DNA of 64,000 nucleotides from positions 1,116,001 through 1,180,000 of the forward strand of contig NZ_JAKZFR010000001.1 of assembly GCF_022808935.1 (NCBI RefSeq), given 5' to 3'. Below are positions 36,879 through 46,812 of this stretch, in pieces. Both the position numbers and the translations under genes were made by a program. How positions within the stretch are numbered: position 1 is the first letter of the stretch; each line of letters begins with the position of its first letter. This DNA comes from Geothrix sp. SG200 (GTDB lineage Bacteria > Acidobacteriota > Holophagae > Holophagales > Holophagaceae). Under the pieces are notes generated by a model that saw nothing but the letters and a program-made list of their open reading frames with translations, searched no databases and was not told the DNA's origin.

Positions 36879-37769
36879 TTAATACCAGAACCATTCAAAA
36901 TAACCTAAACTATCAGGAAGAATGATTGGATCCTTAAGTCCTTCATCAACAATTCGAATCGCAAGTGATCGTCGCCAAGACATATCCCGTCCAAACATCC
37001 TGATCCCGACGCCGGTTTCCCAATTCCCTTTGGGAAGCTTGTGTCGTGCACTCGACCAACCTTGCTTGTTATTTGCCAAAACCATTGTAAACCCACCTAC
37101 CCTGGATCCATCCCCGATTGTACGAATATTCTTTACTCCGAATAAATATAAATGATTAAGAACTATAAAGTTCGAATCAATGTACATTAATGATGGCATT
37201 TCTAAGAATCGTAAGCCATGAACACACCAACCCGATCCAATGGAACGAACGGTGCCGGGGCTTCGTTCCCCAACCTTTAGGTCCACGCTGCTTACCAGGT
37301 TGGCAACTGAACTATGAGGCGGTAATTCAATTTGAACAGTATCGATCGGACCCCTTAGGAGGCTTATTTCGTCAAGGATGATCATTGGAAATTTTGTGGC
37401 ATCTGGAAAACAGTAATTATACGCATCGAGGGTTGCACGTCTGAACCCATCACTCAGATTCAATGCACACAGCGGCATGGAAATGGGATGAATTTCGGCT
37501 GCGGAAATGACCCGTAACCATGAGATCAACCAGTTGATTGGATCGTCTGCCCCCATGATTGCAAGGAAGGCTCCATCGAGAATCAGGAATCGGCCCGGGC
37601 CGGGATGCTGCCTCCCAAGCAGCTTGAAGATTTCGCTCCAAGTACCTGTAGCCGAGGGTGAAAGCATTTTCATGAACTGGGTCAAGAAGGCTTCAATCCC
37701 TTCCCGCGTTTCGGTTGCCCCGGTTGCCACCAGGGTGATTGCCATCCCAATAACAGGGGAAATGTCCAT
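36879..37769 (-). CDS. Unrecognised protein, AT-rich gene
   Basis: 296 aa; AAGGAT lies eight bases before ATG 37769. The opening DISPVIGMAITLVATGATET has a hydrophobic stretch but no clear signal sequence. A mixed alpha/beta middle with several aromatic residues follows, and the tail is Trp-rich (LGYFEWFWY). No motif is known to me. Composition is much poorer in GC than core genes, which suggests recent transfer. It is divergent from the restriction operon with a 540-base AT-rich gap. Confidence 0.6.
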   Translation of the reverse strand: MDISPVIGMAITLVATGATETREGIEAFLTQFMKMLSPSATGTWSEIFKLLGRQHPGPGRFLILDGAFLAIMGADDPINWLISWLRVISAAEIHPISMPLCALNLSDGFRRATLDAYNYCFPDATKFPMIILDEISLLRGPIDTVQIELPPHSSVANLVSSVDLKVGERSPGTVRSIGSGWCVHGLRFLEMPSLMYIDSNFIVLNHLYLFGVKNIRTIGDGSRVGGFTMVLANNKQGWSSARHKLPKGNWETGVGIRMFGRDMSWRRSLAIRIVDEGLKDPIILPDSLGYFEWFWY

Positions 37770-38309
37770 GGGGATCCTTCTGTGCTGAACCGCTGCACAT
37801 CACATGGTCTCCCAAAAATTTGAAATGCCTGTTTTTTCTGTTTAATCTCGTTTTTTACCATGAATTCAATTCACTTGGTTGTGATTGAATAATAACTGGT
37901 TAATGCAAAATTTCATTGCTTGAGCCCCCCTTTTCCGGTCTAAGGCAGACCCATCATTCCTCTGGATCACCTGACCCACTAATCACACCAACACCTGGTC
38001 CGCGGTTGCTTTCCCGTTCACTTGGATTCCCGCGGTCGGGACCTGGAATTCGACTGGAGACCTCGCCCGAGATTCATTGAGCCCTCCCCTCAAAGAGGTA
38101 ATAGGCCAGGCGTTGAGCAGCATCTACGCTGTGAACGAATCGGAAGCGTATCTGAATTTTGCATTTCGTTTCCCTCGTTCACCCTGCAGTTGCATGAAAT
38201 CCATGATTCGAATTGGGATGCGGCCGCCACCCCCCGACAGGTAGACTCTTTTGAACCCGCCACCATGGTCGTTTATCTGGATCCACGACCTTGCCATCCA
38301 TTGCTGCCC
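37770..38309. other. Divergent promoter region of the restriction locus
   Basis: About 540 bases between the gene at 36879 and hsdR. Bases 37820-37920 are very AT-rich and likely contain promoters for both sides. An open frame extends hsdR upstream to a TTG at 38022 but lacks a start with a ribosome site and family similarity. Confidence 0.4.
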
Positions 38310-40670
38310 ATGGACAACTTCCAACTCACGGAATCCGACATCTGCGATCAGTTCATCACCCCGGCCATCCTGACGGCCGGGTGGGATGGGGCGACGCAGG
38401 TTCGCCGAGAAGTCACCTACACCGCGGGCCGTATTTGGGTCCAGGGCCGCATGGCCAGCCGGGGCAAGAAGCGGAAGCGGGCGGACTATGTGCTGTCCTA
38501 CCGGGCGGGCATTCCCCTGGCGGTGGTTGAGGCGAAGGACGCCAGCCACACCGTCGGGGCAGGCATGCAACAGGCCTTGGCCTACGCCGAGGACATGGAT
38601 GCCCCCTTCGCCATCAGCAGCAACGGTAACGGCTTCCTGATCCACGATCGCACCGGGGCAGGGGATTCCGTCGAACGGGAAGTCGCCATGAGCGCGTTCC
38701 CGACCCCGGACGAGCTGTGGCGACGCTACTGCGCATGGAAGGGGCTCGACGACGACGGGGCCAAGCTGGCGACCACCCAGCCCTACCTGGACGCCGATGG
38801 CAAGGAGCTTCGCTACTTCCAGCGGGTGGCCGTGCAGCGGGCCATCGAGGCCATTGCCCGGGGCCAGCGCAGGCTACTTCTGGTCATGGCCACGGGCACC
38901 GGGAAGACCCTCACCGCCTTCCATTTGATCTGGCGCCTGTGGAAGAGCGGCCAGGCCAAGCGGATCCTCTTCCTGGTGGATCGGGACGCCATCCTGGGGC
39001 AGACCTACCGGAACGACTTCGCCCCTTTCGGCAAGGCCATGACCCGCATCACCAACCGGCAGGTGGACACCTCTTACGAAATCTACCTGGCGCTCTACCA
39101 GTCCGTCACCGGCACGGAAGAAGCCCAGAACATCTACCGGCAGTTCAGCCCAGGCTTCTTCGATCTGGTGGTGGTGGACGAGTGCCACCGCGGCAGCGCC
39201 CGTGCCGACAGCGCCTGGCGGGAGATCCTGGACTACTTCAATGGGGCGGTTCACCTTGGCCTGACGGCCACTCCGAAGGAAACCAAGGACGTCTCCACCC
39301 AGACCTACTTTGGGGATCCTCTCTACACCTACTCCTTGCGTCAGGGCATCGAAGACGGATTCCTGGCGCCCTACAAGGTGGTCCGGGTTGGGCTGGACCG
39401 GGACCTGCTGGGCTGGCGCCCCATGGCGGGCCAGCGGGACGACGAGGGGAAGCTCATCGAGGATCGGGAATTCAACCAGGCCGACATGGACCGCGACCTG
39501 ATCCTCACCCAGCGTGCGATGACCGTGGCCCGCCGGGTCATGGAATACCTGAAGGGCGTGGATCCCTACGGCAAGACCATCGTGTTCTGTGAGGACATCG
39601 CCCACGCCGAGCGCATGCGCAGCGCCTTCGTGAACCTGATCCCGGAGTTCCTGCCGGAGGAACGGGGCCACGAGGCCCGCTTTGTGGTCCGGATGACCGG
39701 CGACAGCCCCGAAGGGACGGATCGGCTGGACGACTTCATGCACGGGGAGAAGCGATACCCCGTCATCGCCACCACCTCCAAGCTGCTCACCACCGGCGTG
39801 GACACCAAGCCCTGCAAGCTCATTGTCCTGGACCAGTTCATCCAGTCCTCCATCGAGTTCAAGCAGATCGTGGGCCGCGGCAGCCGCATCCTGGAGGACG
39901 CCGGCAAGCTCTGGTTCACCATTCTGGATTTCCGGGGCGCCACCCGGCAGTTCGCCGATCCCGAGTTCGATGGGTTGCCCGAAGTGGTCTACGAACCCCC
40001 GGACGGCGGCGATGTGGTGCCGCCGGATGACATTGAAGGCCCGGAGGGCGAATACCCCGGCGGTCCCGAAGGTCCGGAGGGTCCTGGGGAGCCGGTGGAC
40101 CCTCGGGTGGTCTACCGCGTCAGCAATGTCACGGTGAAGGTCATCGCCGAGCGGGTGCAGTATCTGGGCCCCGACGGGCGGCTGATCACCGAATCCCTGA
40201 AGGATTACACCCGCGCCAGCGTCAGGAAGCAGTTCGCCAGCCTAGATGCCTTCCTGGGGCGGTGGTCTGAGGCCGACCGGAAGGACACCATCCTCCAGGA
40301 GCTGCGCGAGCAGGGGATCCTGCTGGAGGATCTCCAGGAGCAGGTGGGCAAGGACCTGGATCCCTTCGATCTCATCTGCCATGTCGTCTACGACCGCCCC
40401 CCTCTGACCCGGAAGGAACGGGCCGACCAGGTCCGGAAGCGGGATGTCTTCACGAAGTACGGCCCCCAGGCTCAGGCGGTCCTGAACGCCCTCCTGGACA
40501 AGTACGCCGATTCCGGGATCGAGTCCGTGGAGGACGGCCAGATCCTTCGCCTGAAGCCCCTCAGCGACCTGGGCACCCCCGTGGAGCTGGTGCGCGCCTT
40601 TGGCGGCAAACCCCAGTTCGACCAGGCCCTGCGGGACCTTGAAACCGCCCTCTACACTCCGGCCGGCTGA
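38310..40670 (+). CDS. hsdR: Type I restriction enzyme R subunit (EcoEI-like)
   Basis: 786 aa from ATG 38310 (MDNFQLTESDICDQFITPAI). ATP-driven DNA translocation and cleavage subunit. N-terminal nuclease: Asp59 in RADYVL and Glu74-x-Lys76 in VVEAKD, preceded by the VRREVTYTAGRIWVQG block of the EcoEI group. Helicase: Walker A MATGTGKTLTAF (about residue 195), DECH in VVVDECHRGS (about 289), GLTATPKE. The C-terminus has the EcoEI_R_C pattern, preceded by an acidic Pro/Gly linker (GPEGEYPGGPEGPEG...). First gene of hsdRMS. Confidence 0.93.
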   Translation: MDNFQLTESDICDQFITPAILTAGWDGATQVRREVTYTAGRIWVQGRMASRGKKRKRADYVLSYRAGIPLAVVEAKDASHTVGAGMQQALAYAEDMDAPFAISSNGNGFLIHDRTGAGDSVEREVAMSAFPTPDELWRRYCAWKGLDDDGAKLATTQPYLDADGKELRYFQRVAVQRAIEAIARGQRRLLLVMATGTGKTLTAFHLIWRLWKSGQAKRILFLVDRDAILGQTYRNDFAPFGKAMTRITNRQVDTSYEIYLALYQSVTGTEEAQNIYRQFSPGFFDLVVVDECHRGSARADSAWREILDYFNGAVHLGLTATPKETKDVSTQTYFGDPLYTYSLRQGIEDGFLAPYKVVRVGLDRDLLGWRPMAGQRDDEGKLIEDREFNQADMDRDLILTQRAMTVARRVMEYLKGVDPYGKTIVFCEDIAHAERMRSAFVNLIPEFLPEERGHEARFVVRMTGDSPEGTDRLDDFMHGEKRYPVIATTSKLLTTGVDTKPCKLIVLDQFIQSSIEFKQIVGRGSRILEDAGKLWFTILDFRGATRQFADPEFDGLPEVVYEPPDGGDVVPPDDIEGPEGEYPGGPEGPEGPGEPVDPRVVYRVSNVTVKVIAERVQYLGPDGRLITESLKDYTRASVRKQFASLDAFLGRWSEADRKDTILQELREQGILLEDLQEQVGKDLDPFDLICHVVYDRPPLTRKERADQVRKRDVFTKYGPQAQAVLNALLDKYADSGIESVEDGQILRLKPLSDLGTPVELVRAFGGKPQFDQALRDLETALYTPAG

Positions 40671-40735
40671 TTCGACGTCCAGTGTCCATTCCCACCGGCT
40701 AGGCTCACCTGGCCTGCATTACCCGAAGGAATCCC

Positions 40736-42265
40736 ATGTCTCTCAGCACCACCGTCAAAGCCATCCAGGACATCATGCGCAAAGATGTCGGCGTGGATGG
40801 CGATGCCCAGCGCATCGGCCAGCTCGTCTGGCTGTTCTTCCTGAAGATTTGGGATGACCGGGAGCAGGAACAGGAACTTGTCGAACCCGGCTTCCAGAGC
40901 CCCCTGGTGAACGTCCGCTGGCAGGAAGGGGAAGACACTCGCACGGCCAAGGACCTCCGCTGGCGATCCTGGGCGGCGAATCCCGAAGGGATCACCGGGG
41001 ACGGCCTGCTGGACTTCGCCAACAACACTCTGTTCCCGGCCCTGAAGGGCCTGGAGGTGGGGCCCAAGGTCGAGGGGGACAGTGCCGCGGCCCGACAGGC
41101 GGACCTGCTGCGCCGGCGCCGCCAACTCATCCGCAGCGTCTTCGAGGACGCCTACCAGTACATGAAGAACGGCACCCTGCTGCGCCAGGTCATCAACCGG
41201 GTGCAGTCGGACATCGATTTCAACGATTCCCGGAACCGGCACCTCTTCGGGGAGATTTACGAAAGTCTGCTACGCGACCTCCAGAGTGCTGGCAACGCGG
41301 GCGAGTACTACACGCCCAGGGCTGTCACCGAATTCGCCGTGAATCGGATCAACCCCAAGCTGGGTGAAACTATCCTGGATCCTGCCTGCGGCACCGGTGG
41401 CTTCCTGGCCTGCGCCATCGAGCACCTCCGCAAGCAAGCCAAGACCCCCGACCAGGAGCGCCAGATCCAGGCCAACATCCGTGGCGTGGAGAAGAAGCCT
41501 CTGCCGCACCTGCTCTGCACCACCAACATGATCGTGCACGGCATCGAGATCCCCACCCAGATCCGTCACGACAACACCCTCAGCCGCCCCCTGCGGGAAT
41601 ACGGCCCCAAGGATCGGGTGGACATCATCCTCACCAACCCGCCCTTCGGCGGCATGGAGGAGGATGGCATCGAGCTGAACTTCCCCAGCGGCTACCGCAC
41701 CCGGGAAACCGCCGACCTCTTCCTGGTGCTCATCATGACCCTGCTGAAGGACACCGGCCGGGCGGCCGTGGTGCTGCCGGATGGCACCCTCTTCGGCGAG
41801 GGCATCAAGACCCGCATCAAGGAAGACCTGCTCACCACCTGCAACCTGCACACCATCGTGCGGTTCCCCAAGGGGGTCTTCGCGCCCTACACCAGCATCC
41901 AGACCAACCTGCTCTTCTTCACCAAGGGCGAGCCCACCAAGGATGTCTGGTACTACGAGCACCCCTACCCCGAAGGCTACAAGTCCTACTCCAAGACGAA
42001 GCCCATGCGCTTCGAGGAGTTCGCCCCCGAGATCGCCTGGTGGGACAAGCGCGTCGAGCATGAGCGCGCCTGGCGGGTGTCGGTGGAGGACCTCAAGGCA
42101 CGGAACTACAACCTGGACCTGAAGAACCCCAACGCCCCTCAGGACACCCATGAAGACCCGGATGTGCTGCTGGAGCGCTACACCCAGGCACGGGCTGAGG
42201 CTGACCGAATTCGGGGAGAACTGAAAACCGCCCTGGCCGCGTGCCTGCTGCGGGGCGACCAGTGA
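40736..42265 (+). CDS. hsdM: Type I restriction-modification DNA methyltransferase subunit M
   Basis: 509 aa. N-6 adenine methyltransferase of the HsdMS complex. The N-terminal domain (SLSTTVKAIQDIMRKDVGVD) is followed by the SAM motif ILDPACGTGGFLA (about residue 215) and catalytic motif IV ILTNPPFGG (about 301). AGNAGEYYTPRAVTEF is the typical HsdM linker. It ends in a helix (RYTQARAEADRIRGELKTAL) that pairs with HsdS. Its stop overlaps the GTG of hsdS (GTGA). Confidence 0.95.
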   Translation: MSLSTTVKAIQDIMRKDVGVDGDAQRIGQLVWLFFLKIWDDREQEQELVEPGFQSPLVNVRWQEGEDTRTAKDLRWRSWAANPEGITGDGLLDFANNTLFPALKGLEVGPKVEGDSAAARQADLLRRRRQLIRSVFEDAYQYMKNGTLLRQVINRVQSDIDFNDSRNRHLFGEIYESLLRDLQSAGNAGEYYTPRAVTEFAVNRINPKLGETILDPACGTGGFLACAIEHLRKQAKTPDQERQIQANIRGVEKKPLPHLLCTTNMIVHGIEIPTQIRHDNTLSRPLREYGPKDRVDIILTNPPFGGMEEDGIELNFPSGYRTRETADLFLVLIMTLLKDTGRAAVVLPDGTLFGEGIKTRIKEDLLTTCNLHTIVRFPKGVFAPYTSIQTNLLFFTKGEPTKDVWYYEHPYPEGYKSYSKTKPMRFEEFAPEIAWWDKRVEHERAWRVSVEDLKARNYNLDLKNPNAPQDTHEDPDVLLERYTQARAEADRIRGELKTALAACLLRGDQ

Positions 42266-43962
42266 CCCCCCATGACCTGCTGGCGAACTTCGAGACCCTA
42301 GCAGAGGCGCCCAATGGCATCCAGCGTTTGAGAGAACTGGTACTGGAACTGGCGGTGCGGGGGAAGCTAGTAGAACAGGACCCTGATGAGGAATCGGCTG
42401 AACATTTGGTGAAGCGAATTAAGACCGAGAAGCTGCGGCAAGTGAAAGAAGGGACTCTCAAACGAGTGAAGGCATCGGAACCGATCACCAACTCGGACCT
42501 TCCATATGAATTACCTTCAGGCTGGATGTGGACTCGCCTCACTGATGTATTCCTGAAGATCACTGACGGGACACACCATTCACCGCCAAATGGCTCTTCG
42601 GGTAACTTCCTATATGTCACGGCGAAAAATATCAAACCCAGCGGGGTAATGCTTTCCGGTGTTACTTACGTCTCCAAGGCGATTCATGATGAGATTTACT
42701 CACGATGTAATCCAGAGCCAGGAGATATCCTCTACATCAAAGACGGCGCGACTACTGGCGTAGTGACCGTAAATGACCTCACTGAACCCTTTTCGCTTTT
42801 ATCAAGCGTTGGTCTCTTAAAGACTCCTGACGGCATTGTTCCTTGGTTTGCTTGTTATGCGATTCGTTCTGGATTCTTCTTTGAACAGCTCCGCGACCAA
42901 ATGGCTGGAGTCGGGATCCCTCGAGTCACACTCACCAAACTAGAGAGTGCATTGCTTCCTCTCCCACCAACCGGCGAGCAGCGCCGCATAGTCGCTCGCG
43001 TGGACGAATTGATGGCCCTGCTGGACCGCCTAGAGGCCAAGCGCCAGGACCGCGAAGCCGCCCGCACCGCCGCCCGCGATTCCGCCCTGGCCGCCCTACG
43101 CGAAGCCCCCACCCCCGAAGACGTCGAAACCGCCTGGCTCCGCATTCAGGAACGATTCCAGGAACTCTTCGCGACACACGAGGATGTCGCCCCCCTGCGG
43201 CAGGCGATTCTTCAGCTTGCGATTCGTGGAAGGTTGCTGCCCGAGGATGAATCTGCAGAGCCCGCTGCCGTGGCTTTCGCTCGGCTCCGGAACGAGTGGG
43301 CGCGTAAATCGAAGGAACGCAAGGCCGGGAAGCCAAGCCCGATTGTTCCGGTCACAGAGACTGAAAGGGCCTTTGCGTTACCACGGTCATGGGAATGGGT
43401 TCGATTCGGAGACCTCTTCGATTGCCGCTTGGGCAAGATGCTCGACAAAAGCAAGAACCGTGGAATTCCTCGACCATACCTTCGCAACGCGAATGTGCGA
43501 TGGGGCTGGTTCGATCTCACCGATCTCTCGATGATGCGCATCGAGGAATCCGAACTGGATGATGTCTCCGTCGTCCGAGGCGACCTTGTATTGTGTGAAG
43601 GGGGCGAACCTGGGAGATGTGCGGTATGGGATTCCGAGGATTCGATTGTGATCCAGAAAGCCTGTCACCGAGCTAGGCCCATGGGTGGAATCAATTCAGC
43701 CTTCTACATGGTTCACATTCAAGCGGATGCTGGGTCCGGGCGGCTCAGCGGAGCTTTCACTGGTGCCACGATTAGGCACCTCACGGGTCAATCCTTATCC
43801 GGCTTTCCCGTTGCACTGCCTCCAGTCGCCGAGCAGGAGCGGATCGTATGCAAGGTGAATGATCTATTAGGCGTTCTGGACCGACTGAGCAAAGGGATGA
43901 AATGGGAACTCGAACAATCGAGCGCTTTTTCTGAGGCGGCCGTTCATTATTTGAATTTTTAG
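42262..43962 (+). CDS. hsdS: Type I restriction-modification specificity subunit S
   Basis: 566 aa from GTG 42262, overlapping hsdM by four bases. Two target-recognition domains (about residues 60-230 and 360-520) are separated by the conserved helical spacer ALLDRLEAKRQDREAARTAA, echoed at the C-terminus (LLGVLDRLSKGM). Sequence of the two recognition domains is less GC-biased than the spacer, as usual when these are exchanged. The recognised DNA sequence cannot be predicted. Confidence 0.93.
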   Translation: MTPHDLLANFETLAEAPNGIQRLRELVLELAVRGKLVEQDPDEESAEHLVKRIKTEKLRQVKEGTLKRVKASEPITNSDLPYELPSGWMWTRLTDVFLKITDGTHHSPPNGSSGNFLYVTAKNIKPSGVMLSGVTYVSKAIHDEIYSRCNPEPGDILYIKDGATTGVVTVNDLTEPFSLLSSVGLLKTPDGIVPWFACYAIRSGFFFEQLRDQMAGVGIPRVTLTKLESALLPLPPTGEQRRIVARVDELMALLDRLEAKRQDREAARTAARDSALAALREAPTPEDVETAWLRIQERFQELFATHEDVAPLRQAILQLAIRGRLLPEDESAEPAAVAFARLRNEWARKSKERKAGKPSPIVPVTETERAFALPRSWEWVRFGDLFDCRLGKMLDKSKNRGIPRPYLRNANVRWGWFDLTDLSMMRIEESELDDVSVVRGDLVLCEGGEPGRCAVWDSEDSIVIQKACHRARPMGGINSAFYMVHIQADAGSGRLSGAFTGATIRHLTGQSLSGFPVALPPVAEQERIVCKVNDLLGVLDRLSKGMKWELEQSSAFSEAAVHYLNF

Positions 43963-44018
43963 GTTTGGATTAAACCAAATTTTCTTCAAAATGATACCAA
44001 CTAAAAAAGGAAGCCATC

Positions 44019-45662
44019 ATGTCATCAAAGAGCGTCCCTGAAAAATCGCCATTCAAATTTAGGCGAAACGATTCAATTGGGGCTACTGATGCAGATGACG
44101 ATTCGCTTCTTGAGGATTGCTTCGTTGACACCGGGGTGACCGAGGTCTTAATGGACACACTCGATGCAAAACGGCTCATTGTCGGCAGGACAGGAGCGGG
44201 GAAGACCGCTTTGATTAGAAGGATTTCTGAGTCCACGGAACGTTCTATTTATTTACTACCCGATTCACTCGCCTTATCATATATTTCAAATTCAACCATT
44301 TTGCGTTATTTGCACTCTCTTGGCGTCAAATTAGATATTTTTTACAAATTGCTATGGAGACATGTATTTGCGATCGAATTAATCAAGCGGCATTTTCACA
44401 TCATGGACCAACAGTCAAAGGAGACGGTTGTAGATAAAATTAAGGGAATGTTCAGAAACAAAAAACATGACAGGGTTCTTTCGTATCTTGAAAATTGGGG
44501 ACAATCATTTTGGCTGCAGACAGATTATAGGGTACAGGAAATCACCGAAAAATTGGAACTCGAATTAAAGGCATCCATTCAATCGATGATACCTGGTTTT
44601 AAATTTGAATCATCGGCGTCTGGCAAATCCACTGAAGAAGAAAAAATTGAAATTATTCACCGTGCTCAAGAGGTTATCAATAAGGTTCAAATTCAAGAAT
44701 TAGCCAAAATTATAGAACTAATTGACGACATACTATCGGATCCACAGATTAAATATTATATTTTAATTGATAAATTGGATGAACAGTGGGTGGATGATGG
44801 ATTAAAGAACTATCTAATTCGTGCATTGATTGAAACGGTTAGGGATTTCAAACGAATTCATAATGCCAAAATTATTATTGCCATTCGCAGAGATTTGTTG
44901 GATCGCGTATATCAGCACACAAGGGACTCCGGCTTTCAAGAGGAAAAATATGAATCTTTATACTTGGATCTCGTGTGGAAAAAGGAAGAATTGGAACAGA
45001 TTCTGGATTCTAGGGTCAATCAACTAATCCGATCCAGATATACAACGGCACGTATCAGTTACCGGGATATTCTTCCCCAGAAGCATCTTGGTAAGAAGGT
45101 GATAGATTATATCTGTGAAATTTCCCTGATGAGGCCGCGTGATGTTATAATGTTTTTCAACATATGCATACAGAAGGCAGATGGCCGTTCGACGATAAAT
45201 ACCCAAATTTTGCAAGATGCTGAAGGGGAATATTCTAGAAATCGCCTCCGCTCCCTTGCGGATGAATGGTCGGCCGATTATCCAAATTTACTTACATTTT
45301 CCTCCATACTGAAAAATAGGCCTTCGGCATTTCCGGTATCTGAAATTTTTGTAAATCAATGTGAAGATATAGTTTTAGATTTTCTTACGACAATGCCTGA
45401 TCACAAGGTAGATTGCATTTCGGAGCTAGCGAAGAAATATACGGAAGGAACTATAGATGTATTCCGGTTTAAACGTGAAATTTTGACTATTTTCTATAGA
45501 GTTGGTCTGATCGGGTTGAAAATCGACAGTTATGATTCCATCGCGTGGTCAACCATAGGGGCTCGAACCGTATCCGTTAGCGAGATTAACGAGCAGACAC
45601 GAATATATGTCCACAGGTGCTTCTGGCGTGTATTAGGAATTAGGGAGCCGAACCTCAAGTAG
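44019..45662 (+). CDS. AT-rich P-loop ATPase (Sll1717-like)
   Basis: 547 aa, strongly AT-rich and Lys/Ile/Asn-rich in contrast to its neighbours, so a recent arrival. AAGGAAG precedes the ATG. Walker A GRTGAGKT is at residues 56-63; a Walker B-like YILIDKLDEQW is near 250, followed by a sensor-like IIIAIRRDLLDRV. The start (NDSIGATDADDDSLLEDCF...) and layout fit the Sll1717 P-loop family, which occurs in and near defence loci. It sits between hsdS (56-base gap) and a nuclease gene, same strand. A role in restriction or abortive response is inferred. Confidence 0.75.
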   Translation: MSSKSVPEKSPFKFRRNDSIGATDADDDSLLEDCFVDTGVTEVLMDTLDAKRLIVGRTGAGKTALIRRISESTERSIYLLPDSLALSYISNSTILRYLHSLGVKLDIFYKLLWRHVFAIELIKRHFHIMDQQSKETVVDKIKGMFRNKKHDRVLSYLENWGQSFWLQTDYRVQEITEKLELELKASIQSMIPGFKFESSASGKSTEEEKIEIIHRAQEVINKVQIQELAKIIELIDDILSDPQIKYYILIDKLDEQWVDDGLKNYLIRALIETVRDFKRIHNAKIIIAIRRDLLDRVYQHTRDSGFQEEKYESLYLDLVWKKEELEQILDSRVNQLIRSRYTTARISYRDILPQKHLGKKVIDYICEISLMRPRDVIMFFNICIQKADGRSTINTQILQDAEGEYSRNRLRSLADEWSADYPNLLTFSSILKNRPSAFPVSEIFVNQCEDIVLDFLTTMPDHKVDCISELAKKYTEGTIDVFRFKREILTIFYRVGLIGLKIDSYDSIAWSTIGARTVSVSEINEQTRIYVHRCFWRVLGIREPNLK

Positions 45663-45684
45663 ACGCTACAACGGAGCGCATAAC

Positions 45685-46803
45685 ATGCCCTTCCAACACA
45701 CCCTTTACCGCATCGACCAAGGCCTGAAAGCATTGAGTCCCACAAGCCTAGGGAAGGAGGAGCTCCTGGAGGATTTCATCTTCCAGGACGTCAGCATTCT
45801 GAATGAGCGATGGCTACTCATTGGCCGCCAAGTTCGGACCGACTATGGGAAGTTCATTGATCTGCTGGCCGTGGACGAGAACGGTTCCCTTGTCGTCATC
45901 GAGCTGAAGAAGCACATGACCCCCCGGGAGGTGACCGCCCAGGCCCTGGATTACGCCGCCTGGGTGGAACACCTGGAGCCCCAGCAGATCGCGGAGATCT
46001 GGCAGGGCTTCGTGAAGAACTACCGCCCAGAGCTGGGCAGCCAGAGCCTGGACCAGGCCTTCCTGGAGAAGTTCAACACCCGCCTGGACGAAGTGAATCT
46101 GAATGAGGAACACCGGATGGTGGTCGTGGCCGCCAAGCTGGACAGCCAGACCGAACGCATCCTGGCCTATCTTGGCGAACGCGGCATCCCCATCAACGCC
46201 GTCTTCTTCGAAGTCTTCACCGATGGCGCCGCCCAGTTCCTGAGCCGCGTCTGGTTTCAGGATCCCTTGGAAGCCACGGATCCCCTGGTGGACCCGCCCA
46301 AGCCCAAGGAGCGCGGCCCCTGGAACGGGGAGTTCTATGTTTCATTCGGCGTGGACGAGCGCCGCACCTGGGAGGATGCCGTCCAGATCGGGTTCATTTC
46401 AGGTGGTGGTGGGCGTTGGTACAGCAACACCCTGAACTACCTGAAGCCAGGTGACCGCGTGTGGGTCAACGTCCCCAAGAAGGGCTATGTGGGCGTGGGC
46501 CGGGTGCTAGAACCGGCCGTGAAGGTGACGGACTTCAAGGTGGAACTCCCGGGTGGGGAACTCACGGACCTGGCCAATCCGAATCTGAAACTGGCATCCA
46601 AAGGCATGTTCAACAACGCCGAGGACGATGACGCTGCTGAGTACCTGGTGCGCGTGAATTGGGAACACACGGTCCCGCTGACCAAGGCCGTGAAGGAAGT
46701 CGGGTTCTTCGGCAACCAGAACACGGTATGCAGGCCCTCGGACCCGAAGTGGGATCACACGGTGGAGCGGCTGAAACAGGTCTGGAACATCAGTCAGCCT
46801 TAG
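45685..46803 (+). CDS. NucS-like nuclease domain fused to an EVE/PUA-like domain
   Basis: 372 aa. The N-terminal half has the PD-(D/E)xK layout of the NucS/DUF91 group: Asp59 in YGKFIDLLAVDENG and Glu73-x-Lys75 in LVVIELKKH, then TAQALDYAAWVE. Mid-part: HRMVVVAAKLDSQTERILAY. The C-terminal half (about residues 215-370) reads YVSFGVDERRTWEDAVQIGF, then LNYLKPGDRVWVNVPKKGYV, GVGRV, and a late aromatic block. This is similar to EVE/PUA-like modified-base readers, by pattern only. It may cut DNA with modified or mismatched bases. It lies at the end of the type I locus. Confidence 0.72.
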   Translation: MPFQHTLYRIDQGLKALSPTSLGKEELLEDFIFQDVSILNERWLLIGRQVRTDYGKFIDLLAVDENGSLVVIELKKHMTPREVTAQALDYAAWVEHLEPQQIAEIWQGFVKNYRPELGSQSLDQAFLEKFNTRLDEVNLNEEHRMVVVAAKLDSQTERILAYLGERGIPINAVFFEVFTDGAAQFLSRVWFQDPLEATDPLVDPPKPKERGPWNGEFYVSFGVDERRTWEDAVQIGFISGGGGRWYSNTLNYLKPGDRVWVNVPKKGYVGVGRVLEPAVKVTDFKVELPGGELTDLANPNLKLASKGMFNNAEDDDAAEYLVRVNWEHTVPLTKAVKEVGFFGNQNTVCRPSDPKWDHTVERLKQVWNISQP

Positions 46804-46812
46804 GTGATTCCG

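Noticed and set aside
38022-38309. N-terminal extension of hsdR
   Set aside because: Only a TTG start, no ribosome site, and the added residues do not resemble R subunits, which begin at the MDNFQL position.
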